Under the pieces are notes generated by a model. That model saw nothing but the letters and a program-made list of their open reading frames with translations, had not been told where the DNA came from and did not search any database. Below are positions 12,093-18,962 of a DNA stretch of 18,962 bases, piece after piece (the stretch's first letter is position 1; each line of letters opens with the position of its first letter). Both the position numbers and the translations under genes were made by a program. Source of the DNA: JBBQER01 sp052148155 (lineage in GTDB: Bacteria; Actinomycetota; Acidimicrobiia; IMCC26256; PALSA-610); NCBI GenBank assembly GCA_052148155.1, contig JBKQIY010000176.1, positions 1-18,962 of the forward strand, read 5' to 3'.

Positions 12093-12950
12093 ATAAGCAG
12101 CCAGCAGGCGCTTCGCCGCAGCGCCCGCCTGGCGGCCGATTTCGAGCGGATCGTGCTTGTGCAAATCGTCGGAGAACACCTCGACCCCGACCGGGGCGAC
12201 GGCACCGATCTCACGCAACACCCCGAGCATGCCCGCAAGATCGAGCTCACCGTCACCCGGGAGGAGGCGGTTGTGGAGGGTCGCGTGCAGCAGGTCCGCC
12301 TCGGCAAGCCTTGGCCCGTCGTCGAGCTGGATGCCGAGCACGCGATCGCCCGGCACGTCGCGAAGCAGCTGCTCGTCGGCGCCGCTGCGAAAGTAATGCC
12401 ACGCATCGATTGCGATCCCGCCGTTAGGCCGATCCGCACAACGCACGATCTCCCAGGCCGTGGCGAGATCTGGGATACGCGACCATGGCAGGAACTCCAG
12501 GTGCACCAGAAGGTCGCGTTCGCGTGCGCGATCGCACAGCGCAGCGAACGCCTCGGCGGCGTCGTCGACGGTCCAGCGGCCGCCGAAGATGTCCACCGCG
12601 TTGATCGAACGTGCACCAACCACCTTGGCGATGCGGAACAGCTCCGCCTCGCCGTAGGCGAACACCTCTTCGGAGTCGAGACCCGCGGGGATGTCAGCGG
12701 CAATCGCGGTCGCTCCCGGCAACCACCACCAGGCCGGATCGAGTTCGGCGATCGAAACACCGTTCGCGTCGAGGCTCGCTCGGATGTCGGCATCGGTCAG
12801 ACCGTCGCGTCGGGCGCTCGCGTAATCGCGGCCCCAGAGCGACATCGCCGCGAACCCGCCTGCGACGGTCGCGGCGACTCGATCCCGGAATGATGTGGCG
12901 CGAGGCAGCGTGCCCGCGCAAAGCACGAGGTCGCTCGCAGCGAGCGTCAT
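12090..12950 (-). CDS. Sugar-phosphate isomerase/epimerase-like TIM-barrel protein
   Basis: The start at 12950 is supported by GGAGG 9-10 nt upstream; a longer frame to 13211 would overlap the divergent oxidoreductase. The product has 286 residues. This is the xylose-isomerase-like/AP-endonuclease-2 superfamily (IolE, hydroxypyruvate isomerase, tagatose epimerase relatives). Metal-site residues visible are E152 (LLVHLEFLPW), D182 and H185 (IAIDAWHYF), Q208 (GIQLDDGP) and E257 (GVEVFSDDLH). Members isomerise or epimerise sugars and inositols, and some act as C-glycoside lyases after sugar 3-oxidation. It is followed at 22 nt by the Rieske gene on the same strand and is divergent from two Gfo/Idh/MocA oxidoreductases, its frequent partners. 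Confidence 0.85.
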   Translation of the reverse strand: MTLAASDLVLCAGTLPRATSFRDRVAATVAGGFAAMSLWGRDYASARRDGLTDADIRASLDANGVSIAELDPAWWWLPGATAIAADIPAGLDSEEVFAYGEAELFRIAKVVGARSINAVDIFGGRWTVDDAAEAFAALCDRARERDLLVHLEFLPWSRIPDLATAWEIVRCADRPNGGIAIDAWHYFRSGADEQLLRDVPGDRVLGIQLDDGPRLAEADLLHATLHNRLLPGDGELDLAGMLGVLREIGAVAPVGVEVFSDDLHKHDPLEIGRQAGAAAKRLLAAY

Positions 12951-12993
12951 CGCTCCTGACCTCCCTAATCGACCTCTCGGAGTCGTCGACCTT

Positions 12994-13008
12994 GCGGCGC
13001 CGCGGCGC
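12994..13008. promoter_or_regulatory. Overlapping GC palindromes in the divergent promoter region
   Basis: GCGGCGCCGC (12994-13003) and GCGCCGCGGCGC (12997-13008) are both perfect palindromes in the 72-bp gap between the divergent epimerase and oxidoreductase genes. A shared operator is possible, but pure G/C palindromes arise easily in such DNA. No -10 or -35 boxes were clear on either side. Confidence 0.2.
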
Positions 13009-13022
13009 GTTGCGGGTGTGAG

Positions 13023-14030
13023 ATGAGCGACCTTACAGTGCACTTTGTGACGACCCTTCGAATCGGCATCCTCGGCGCGGCGCGCATCGCGCCATCGGCC
13101 GTGATCAAACCGGCACACAACGTCGGCGAGGCGGCGATCGGCGCGGTGGCGGCCCGGGATCGCACACGCGCGGAGGCGTTCGCGTCGAAACACGGCGTGC
13201 CCAAGGTTCACGACACGTACGCGGCGCTAGTCGCCGATCCTGAGCTCGACGCGATCTACAACCCGCTCCCCAACGGCCTGCACGCGCAGTGGACGATCGC
13301 CGCCCTTGAGGCTGGCAAACACGTGCTGTGCGAGAAGCCATTCACCGCGAACGCGAAAGAGGCAGAGAACGTCGCCGCCGTCGCGGCTCGCACCGGACTC
13401 GTCGTGATGGAAGCGTTCCATTACCGGTATCACCCACTCGCGCACCGGATGCGCGCGATCGTCGAAAGTGACGAGTTGGGTCAGATTCGGCGCGTCGAAA
13501 CCGCTCTATGCTTTCCGCTCCCCAAGTTCTCCGACATCCGCTATCGGTACGACCTCGCCGGCGGCGCGACGATGGATGTCGGCACGTATACGGTGCACAT
13601 GGCACGCTTGCTCGGCCGCGAAGAACCCGAGGTCGTCTCGGCCGAACCGAGATTGCGCACGACCGATATCGACCGTGCGATGCGCGCCGAGCTGAAGTTC
13701 CCCGGCGGCCACACAGGTCGGATCACCTGTTCGATGTGGTCGAAATGGTTCATCCAGACCTATGCCCGAGTGATCGGCGACCGCGGCGAACTCCACGTCA
13801 TCAATCCGACCTCGCCGCAACTTTGGCATCGCATGCGTGTCACTGCGGGTGGCGCGACCCGCACCGAGAAGTTTTCCCGCAAGCCGACATACGAGTACCA
13901 ACTTGAGGCATTCTGCGCGGCCGTCCTCCACGACGAGCCGACGCTCACGCCGCCGTCGGATTCGATCGCCAATATGCGCGTCCTCGACGCGATCTACCTG
14001 GCGGCTGGGATGAAACCGCGCGGCACGTGA
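13023..14030 (+). CDS. Gfo/Idh/MocA-family NAD(P)-dependent oxidoreductase 1
   Basis: 335 residues. The Rossmann fold starts LRIGILGAARIAPSAVIKPA (12-31) with a GxxGxx-type nucleotide site. VLCEKPFTAN (101-110) holds the catalytic lysine K105. GGATMDVGTYTVHMARLL (180-197) gives the D185...Y189...H192 substrate-site pattern of the family. Such enzymes oxidise or reduce hydroxyl groups of sugars and cyclitols; the GMKPRGT C-terminus is normal. ATG 13023 is used; GTG at 13050 is an alternative because the first 10 residues are outside the fold. It is the first gene of a tightly overlapping operon (4-bp overlap with the next) and divergent from the TIM-barrel isomerase. Confidence 0.9.
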   Translation: MSDLTVHFVTTLRIGILGAARIAPSAVIKPAHNVGEAAIGAVAARDRTRAEAFASKHGVPKVHDTYAALVADPELDAIYNPLPNGLHAQWTIAALEAGKHVLCEKPFTANAKEAENVAAVAARTGLVVMEAFHYRYHPLAHRMRAIVESDELGQIRRVETALCFPLPKFSDIRYRYDLAGGATMDVGTYTVHMARLLGREEPEVVSAEPRLRTTDIDRAMRAELKFPGGHTGRITCSMWSKWFIQTYARVIGDRGELHVINPTSPQLWHRMRVTAGGATRTEKFSRKPTYEYQLEAFCAAVLHDEPTLTPPSDSIANMRVLDAIYLAAGMKPRGT

Positions 14031-15169
14031 CGTCAGATCGGCCCGATTCCCGAACGTTGGGGGTCGTCGTGGTCGGAACCGGGTTTGGGTGCATCACGCA
14101 TGTACGTGCACTGCGCGCCGCCGGCCTCAACGTCGTTGCCGTCGTCGGGCGCGATCCCGAACGTACCCGCGAGCGGGCCCAGAAGTTCGGAGTTCCTGTC
14201 GCAGTCACTTCGCTCGACCGCGCGCTCACGCTTGACGGCGTCGACGCCGTCACGATCGCGACGCCCCCGCATACGCACGGCGACATCGCCCTGACCGCGA
14301 TCGCGGCGGGGAAGCACGTGATCTGTGAAAAGCCGTTCGCGCGCGACGCCTTTGAGGCGCGACGGATGCTCGCGGCCGCTCAAATCGCCGGGATCGTCCA
14401 CGTTCTGGGTACCGAGTTCCGTTGGGATCCCGGGCAGGCCACGCTCGCCAGGACCGTACGTTCCGGGGCGATCGGCGAACCGCGCCTCGCGACGGTGCTG
14501 CTCCACGTACCCGTACTTGCCGACCCGGCCGCCGAGGTTCCTGGGTGGTGGGCAGACCGTTCGAGCGGCGGCGGCTGGCTCGGCGCGCACGGCTCGCAGG
14601 TGATCGATCAGCTTCGAGTGACGCTCGGCGAGTTCGTACGGGTGAGCGCGGCACTCCCGCACCTGGCCCCAACCACGCGCACGGCCGAGGACGCGTTCGT
14701 CGTGCATTTCGAGACTCAGTCGGGCTGCGCTGGCGTCATGCAAAGCACGGCGGCCGACTGGGGCCCTCCAGTTGTCGTCACGCGAGTTGCGGGCACTCAC
14801 GGAACAGCATGGATCGAGGGCGTCGGAGCCAAGGTTAAAGTCGCCGATCGTGCCGGTACGCACACGGTCGCGGTCGGTACCGACCTCGCTACCGGTAATC
14901 AACAACCCGAGCCGTTGCCGCCCGGCGTGCTCCACAGCGCGTACGACCACATGATCGCTCACGGATTCGATCTCGGCCCGTACACCCGTCTCGCCGCGGC
15001 GTTTCGCGATCTCATTCTGGGGAACAACGATGGCTCGATGAGGGTCGACGACCCGCGCCCCGCCACCTTCGTCGACGGCGTCGCCGGCATGGAAGTACTC
15101 GACGCGGTGAGACGCTCCTCGCAAGACGATGGCGCCTGGGTCGACGTACCGGCCGGCATCGGGTTGTAG
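14027..15169 (+). CDS. Gfo/Idh/MocA-family oxidoreductase 2
   Basis: 380 residues. The GTG start overlaps the stop of oxidoreductase 1 (GTGA, 14027-14030), so translation is coupled. LGVVVVGTGFGCITHVRALR (11-30) is the nucleotide-binding fold, and VICEKPFARD (98-107) has the lysine K102. The substrate-site segment reads GGGWLGAHGSQVIDQLR with a histidine where many members have the D of the DxGxH pattern, so its substrate or role may differ from enzyme 1. Sequence identity to enzyme 1 is low outside the motifs. Two such enzymes in one operon may catalyse successive oxidations, or oxidation and reduction, of one sugar. The TAG stop overlaps the next start by one base. Confidence 0.9.
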   Translation: MTSDRPDSRTLGVVVVGTGFGCITHVRALRAAGLNVVAVVGRDPERTRERAQKFGVPVAVTSLDRALTLDGVDAVTIATPPHTHGDIALTAIAAGKHVICEKPFARDAFEARRMLAAAQIAGIVHVLGTEFRWDPGQATLARTVRSGAIGEPRLATVLLHVPVLADPAAEVPGWWADRSSGGGWLGAHGSQVIDQLRVTLGEFVRVSAALPHLAPTTRTAEDAFVVHFETQSGCAGVMQSTAADWGPPVVVTRVAGTHGTAWIEGVGAKVKVADRAGTHTVAVGTDLATGNQQPEPLPPGVLHSAYDHMIAHGFDLGPYTRLAAAFRDLILGNNDGSMRVDDPRPATFVDGVAGMEVLDAVRRSSQDDGAWVDVPAGIGL

Positions 15170-17244
15170 TGGACGCGATTTCCGTCGTCGGTGAATCTGA
15201 ACTGGGCGAACCGGCGGCGGCGTCGGTGTATCGGCCTCATCTCGATGGGTTGCGCGCGGTTGCGGTGTACCTGGTCTTGTTGTTCCACGCGGGGAGCACT
15301 TGGTTCTCGGGTGGTTACATCGGCGTGGACGTGTTCTTCGTGCTGTCGGGGTTCTTGGTCACGCAACTGTTGTTACGGGACATCGTGTCCCAGCGGTCGA
15401 TCCGGTTCGGACGTTTCTACTCCCGACGGTTCCGTCGACTGCTCCCCGCCGCGTTCGTCGCGTTGATCGTCAGCGCGATGGTGTTCACCGCGATCGCGTC
15501 ACCAGCCGAAGTGCTCGCCGCCGCCGGATCGTTCAAAGCCGCGTTCTTGTACGCGACAAACTGGTATTTCATCCACCAAGCATCCGGATACTTCGGGGCG
15601 AACATCAACGCGAACCCGGTACTGCAGTTCTGGTCGCTCGCGGTCGAGGAACAGTTCTACCTGATCTGGCCGTTAGTGCTCGGTGCCATCTTCTTCCTCA
15701 CCCGCCGACTCGAAACCACCCGACAGTTCCGCATGATCCGGACCGTCGTCGCCATCGGCGCGGTCGCATCCGCGATCTGGGCGCTCTCACTACGAAACAC
15801 CAACCCCAACCACGCTTACTACGGTACAGACACCCGTGCTTACGAACTCCTCGCCGGAGCGTTCCTCGCGCTCTTCCCTCAACTCATGGACACCGCGCGA
15901 CGGTTCCAACGCACAATGCGCGTCGCTGCCGGTGCCAGCTTCATCGTCCTCATCGCGGTCGCAACGTCATCGATCCACCTCGACGCAATCCAGCGTGGTA
16001 TCGCGGCGACCATCACGACCAGCGCGCTCATCATCACGATCGAAACGGCCGACCGCAGCCTCATCAAACGTGCGCTCTCCAATAGCTCGATCGTCTACCT
16101 CGGCAAGATCTCCTACGGCACGTACCTGTGGCATTGGATCGTCATCCTCGTCGCGACACGAACCTTCCACCTCACGACCACCTCCACCATCGCGATCGCG
16201 TTCCTCGTCGCGACCGCACTCGCGTCGCTCAGCTACCAACTCCTCGAGTATCCCATCCGAACCTCCCAACTTCTCGACCACCATCGCTACGCCGTCATCG
16301 CGACCGGACTGACTATCAGCGCCGTCTCCGCCATCGTTCTCATCCCGAACGTCCTGAACGCCGGCGGCGCGTCGACACCCACCGTCCAAGCGACCACTAC
16401 GGGCCTCACCAAGGTCCCAGCCAATCTCGACTGGCGAGACGCCGGCAAGAACCTCGGTCCCTTCACCAACTGCTACCGCAAACCCGTCGCCGATTGCACC
16501 ACGGTCCACGGCACCGGCCTCAGCATCCTCCTGATCGGCGACAGCCATGCCCACATGCTCATTCCCACCTTCACCGCCATCGCCAAACAAGACAACCTCA
16601 CCCTTTCCATCTCCGTCCGCGGCGGCTGCCCCTGGCAACAAGACCTCTACGCACCGGAGATCGCGATTCCGGGAAAAACGAACCGCCCCAAGGATTGCAA
16701 GGCGCAGAAGGACGACCTCTATAACCGAGTCATCCCCGAGCTCAACCCTGACATCATCGTCACGATGAACCTCGGGTACGAGAACCCGGTCGAGCCGCTC
16801 GACTTCACAAACTCGCAAGGGCAGATACTCGATCGTCGGTCACCGGGGTACTACGCCGACATCGAAGCCGCGACGACGCGATCGATCGCGGCGATGAGCG
16901 CGGGCGGGCGACGAAAGGTCGTGCTCCTCGAACCCATACCCGTCACTCGTTTCAACCCACTCGACTGCCTATCCAAGGCCAAATACCTCGAGCAGTGCCG
17001 GTATGTCGCCAGCGCCGAACCCGATCGGCTCGACCTGTTCTTCCGTCAGCTCGCCAAACAAGACCACAATGTGTGGTCCATCGACCTCGACCACCTCGTC
17101 TGCCCCTTCCTCCCCATCTGCGACCCGATCGTCAACGGCCAGATCGTCAAATGGGACCCCACCCACCTCACCGTCAAATTCGCACAGTCCATCGCCCCCG
17201 AGCTCAACCAGTATCTCCAACAAAACAACATCCTCACGCCATAA
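15169..17244 (+). CDS. Membrane acyltransferase (Acyltransferase_3, OafA-like) with C-terminal SGNH domain
   Basis: 691 residues. GTG 15169 overlaps the preceding TAG by one base. The N-terminal two-thirds is a multi-pass integral membrane acyltransferase with the signature YRPHLDGLRAVAVYLVLLFH at 21-40, IGVDVFFVLSGFLVTQLL (51-68), FYSRRFRRLLPAAF and FWSLAVEEQFYLIWP, about ten hydrophobic helices in all. The C-terminal third (from about 410) is an SGNH hydrolase-like domain with block I LLIGDSHAHML near 455 and the D-x-x-H pair WDPTHLT near 662. The OafA/OatA architecture moves acyl groups across the membrane onto extracytoplasmic sugars such as polysaccharide, peptidoglycan or glycolipid. 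In this operon it may acylate the sugar product handled by the two oxidoreductases, or simply share a promoter. Confidence 0.9.
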   Translation: MDAISVVGESELGEPAAASVYRPHLDGLRAVAVYLVLLFHAGSTWFSGGYIGVDVFFVLSGFLVTQLLLRDIVSQRSIRFGRFYSRRFRRLLPAAFVALIVSAMVFTAIASPAEVLAAAGSFKAAFLYATNWYFIHQASGYFGANINANPVLQFWSLAVEEQFYLIWPLVLGAIFFLTRRLETTRQFRMIRTVVAIGAVASAIWALSLRNTNPNHAYYGTDTRAYELLAGAFLALFPQLMDTARRFQRTMRVAAGASFIVLIAVATSSIHLDAIQRGIAATITTSALIITIETADRSLIKRALSNSSIVYLGKISYGTYLWHWIVILVATRTFHLTTTSTIAIAFLVATALASLSYQLLEYPIRTSQLLDHHRYAVIATGLTISAVSAIVLIPNVLNAGGASTPTVQATTTGLTKVPANLDWRDAGKNLGPFTNCYRKPVADCTTVHGTGLSILLIGDSHAHMLIPTFTAIAKQDNLTLSISVRGGCPWQQDLYAPEIAIPGKTNRPKDCKAQKDDLYNRVIPELNPDIIVTMNLGYENPVEPLDFTNSQGQILDRRSPGYYADIEAATTRSIAAMSAGGRRKVVLLEPIPVTRFNPLDCLSKAKYLEQCRYVASAEPDRLDLFFRQLAKQDHNVWSIDLDHLVCPFLPICDPIVNGQIVKWDPTHLTVKFAQSIAPELNQYLQQNNILTP

Positions 17245-17315
17245 CCGCTCGCGGCGAGCTCGGGCCGTCCGCCGCTCGGCCGACGCATATGACCAACCGA
17301 GCCTCGGCCTGTCGC

Positions 17316-18107
17316 CTAGCCCGAGAGACGCTTGGCGAACTCGTAGAGCTCGGCGTCGAACGCGTTGTCCTCGGCGATGCGTTGCCGCAAGGAGGGGCCC
17401 GCGTCGGACGCGTCGTCGGCCACGTTGACCCGAACGCCGGCGTCGACACCTGCTGGCCACCATCCGAAGCGCGTCTGCAGGCTTTCGACGAACTCGGAAT
17501 ACCGTTCGTGGACGCCGACGAGATCGACTTTGGCGAGATTCTTTTTCGCGACGATGAGCCGCGCTTCATCGACCACAATCGTCGTGGGCCCGATCGGATC
17601 TGGACCCCCGAGGTGCCGGGCCCGGGTCTCGAGATGAGTGAGCGTACTGACGAATGTCTGCGGCCGGTCGTCCGCGGTGATGGAAAAGAGCTTCGTCTGA
17701 TGGTTGTGCACGAAGTTCTCGAACAGAAAGGGGTCGTCGTAAAGCGCGGCGAGCGAAAGTGGCTTGTATCGATCGAAGTGGCGTTTGAAGTGCTTGAGCA
17801 CCGACAAGCTGCGCTCGACCGGATCGCGCAACAGGGTGAGCGTGCGCAACTCAACCCCCATCAGCTCGCACACCATGAACGGAAAGTGCCCGGTGTACAT
17901 TCGAATCGCTTGCCTGCGGTCGGCAGACACGGCGAGCAGCCGCGAGATACTCACGTACGGGAGGAGATCGCCCGGCTGTTCCTTGTCGACATCGCTCGGG
18001 TAGACCTCTCCAGCGGCGAAGTTCTGGAGCAGGTTCAACACGAACGCGGTACCGCCCGTCTTCATCACGTGGAGAAAAAAGAACGGCGGCTCCTCCGACG
18101 TTGACAT
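17316..18107 (-). CDS. PAPS-dependent sulfotransferase family protein
   Basis: 263 residues from ATG 18107. The 5'-phosphosulfate-binding loop is FFFLHVMKTGGTAFVLNL (10-27), and the 3'-phosphate site is LLRDPVERSLSVLKHF (92-107, R94 and S100). This is the Sulfotransfer_2/heparan-sulfotransferase-like pattern. Such enzymes move sulfate from PAPS to hydroxyl groups of carbohydrates, lipids or steroids. There is no signal peptide or membrane helix, so it should be cytoplasmic. It is convergent with the acyltransferase gene (71-bp gap without a clear terminator) and divergent from the kinase gene at the right edge. A role in modifying the same glycan or steroid as its neighbours is possible by context only. 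Confidence 0.85.
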   Translation of the reverse strand: MSTSEEPPFFFLHVMKTGGTAFVLNLLQNFAAGEVYPSDVDKEQPGDLLPYVSISRLLAVSADRRQAIRMYTGHFPFMVCELMGVELRTLTLLRDPVERSLSVLKHFKRHFDRYKPLSLAALYDDPFLFENFVHNHQTKLFSITADDRPQTFVSTLTHLETRARHLGGPDPIGPTTIVVDEARLIVAKKNLAKVDLVGVHERYSEFVESLQTRFGWWPAGVDAGVRVNVADDASDAGPSLRQRIAEDNAFDAELYEFAKRLSG

Positions 18108-18115
18108 CGTTGCTC

Positions 18116-18142
18116 ACGATAGCGAGGGTTCCGCCAGGTCAA
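18116..18142 (-). promoter_or_regulatory. Possible promoter of the sulfotransferase gene
   Basis: On the minus strand TTGACC (18142-18137) and TATCGT (18121-18116, TANNNT) are separated by 15 nt and lie 9 nt or more upstream of the ATG. The spacer is shorter than the usual 17, so this is weak. Confidence 0.25.
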
Positions 18143-18196
18143 CCGGTAGCGTCCATGCTGTCCGTCCGATCAGTGCGACAGCCGAGGAGGGAAGCA

Positions 18197-18962
18197 GTGC
18201 CAGACGACGAACCCGCCGAGTTCGAGACGCCGTGGCGGCGAAGCCTCGCCGAGCTCGAAACTGCACTGTCGGCATGGGCGCTCGCACGCATCGCCGAGCC
18301 CGTCGTGGTGTCGAACGTGGCATCTCCCGGCAACGGAATGTCGAGCGAGACCGTGCTCTTCGACGTGTACAACGTCGCCGAAGGCGGCGTCGACCGTTAC
18401 GTGGCTCGGCTCGCGCCATTGCCCGACGTCTACCCCGTTTTCCCAAACTACGACCTCGAGCTGCAGCGCAAGTGCATGGATCTGGTGCGCGCGTGCACCG
18501 ACGTTCCGGCACCCGAGGTGACGTTCTTCGAACGTGATCCTGCCTGGCTCGGTACCCCCTTTCTCGTGATGCGTCGCATCGACGGCGAAGCGCCGCCGGA
18601 CATCCCGCCGTACGTTTTCGGCGGATGGGTGATGGACGCGTCGCCCGAACAGCGCCGCGGTTTGCAGGACGCGACCGTCAGCGTGCTCGCCCGCCTCCAC
18701 GAGATCGCGCCGTTGACACACGAATTGTCGTTCCTCACACTGCCGCAGCACGGCAGTAGCGCCCTCGACCAACAACTCGGATACCAGCGCTGGTACTACG
18801 AGTGGGCACGTGACGGTGTGTCGTACCCGCTGATCGAACGGACGCTGGCGTGGCTGGTCGCCAACCGTCCAACCGAAGGCGAGCCGGTCTTGTAGTGGGG
18901 CGACGCCCGTATCGGGAGCGTCCTGTACGTCGAGTTCGTGCCGGCCGCGGTGCGCGAGTGGG
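18197..18962 (+). pseudogene. APH-family phosphotransferase interrupted by UAG at the catalytic loop (runs off the window)
   Basis: GTG 18197 is chosen over ATG 18101 because AGGAGG (18185-18190) lies 6 nt upstream. The first 232 residues fit the N-lobe and linker of the ACAD10/tyrosine-protein-kinase-like APH proteins: MSSETVLFDV near residue 45, RYVARLAPLP, then PFLVMRRIDGEAPPDIPPYV and VLARLHEI. The frame then meets TAG at 18893-18895. Read through, it continues WGDARIGSVLYVEFVPAAVR then EW to the window end, exactly where the family has (S/C/H)WGDxRxGNxLYxxFxPxAVLDWE. The UAG replaces the residue before WGD. The metal-binding asparagine is serine, and the DW aspartate is arginine-glutamate. 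Three active-site losses together point to a dead gene. Confidence 0.7.

Noticed and set aside
11051..12427. 458-codon plus-strand frame opposite the Rieske gene
   Set aside because: No motif; it is the antisense shadow of the Rieske and isomerase genes.
12068..12793. Upstream extension of the Rieske reading frame
   Set aside because: The frame is open but antisense to the isomerase gene; Rieske homology begins at the Met at 12067 and the promoter elements lie just upstream of it.
14033..15124. Long minus-strand open frame of 363 codons
   Set aside because: It is antisense to oxidoreductase 2, whose motifs are clear; long antisense frames are common in GC-rich DNA and this one has no recognisable motif.
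15300..16724. Long plus-strand frames of 261 and 198 codons rich in arginine, histidine and proline
   Set aside because: They are out-of-frame shadows of the acyltransferase gene with the R/P/H bias typical of shifted GC-rich codons.
18101..18129. Perfect -35 hexamer TTGACA on the plus strand before the kinase gene
   Set aside because: It lies inside the first codons of the sulfotransferase gene, and no TANNNT hexamer occurs 16-18 nt downstream.
1..18962. CRISPR arrays, rRNA genes, complete insertion sequences
   Set aside because: No regularly spaced repeats of 25-40 bp, no rRNA-like conserved stretches and no transposase gene were seen on either strand.

Overview
This is a GC-rich window with actinobacterial character. 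The signs are GC-rich third codon positions, a 7Fe-type ferredoxin, start codons placed 6-7 nt after TANNNT hexamers (leaderless style), a KstR-type operator in front of a steroid-type Rieske oxygenase, and MarR, TetR and VapB families typical of actinomycetes. It could come from Mycobacteriales or Acidimicrobiia; the sequence alone does not decide.

Positions 1 to about 11,000 are a gene graveyard with a few intact genes. The broken genes are: a scrap of a MobF/TrwC-type conjugative relaxase-helicase (about 128-250, minus); a diadenylate-cyclase-like protein that stops before its catalytic motifs (405-1145, minus); a TetR and a MarR regulator lying head to head, both without start codons, meeting at about 1802; two decayed tyrosine-integrase genes (about 3740-4116 and 9968-10272); a 44-bp relic of a second Rieske gene (4191-4234); a frameshifted GNAT acetyltransferase (6212-6533); and a VapBC pair with an intact antitoxin and a broken toxin. 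Intact genes here are the ferredoxin (2626-3021) with a small downstream partner, a two-gene micro-operon of 45 and 46 aa proteins (4913-5187), a streptomycin/hydroxyurea-kinase-like enzyme (5303-6208), a PaaK-like adenylate-forming ligase (6884-8311) and an alpha/beta hydrolase (8455-9333). Short repeats link the two integrase loci to each other and to the relaxase scrap, so the region looks like the residue of one or more integrated elements.

Positions 11,105-17,244 are a clean, compact gene group. On the minus strand a sugar-phosphate isomerase/epimerase-like protein is followed by a Rieske oxygenase of the KshA/Neverland type, whose -10 box overlaps a KstR-like operator. Divergently, two Gfo/Idh/MocA oxidoreductases and an acyltransferase-SGNH protein overlap in a translationally coupled operon. 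A sulfotransferase follows, convergent with the operon. The combination of sugar oxidoreductases, an isomerase-like lyase candidate and a steroid oxygenase suggests processing of glycosylated steroids or similar aglycones. That is inference.

The right edge holds an APH-family kinase gene interrupted by a UAG codon exactly at its catalytic loop, with further active-site changes after the stop. Many of the broken genes carry single-base indels. The long intact frames between them argue against random sequencing error as the whole explanation, but read-level confirmation is needed.
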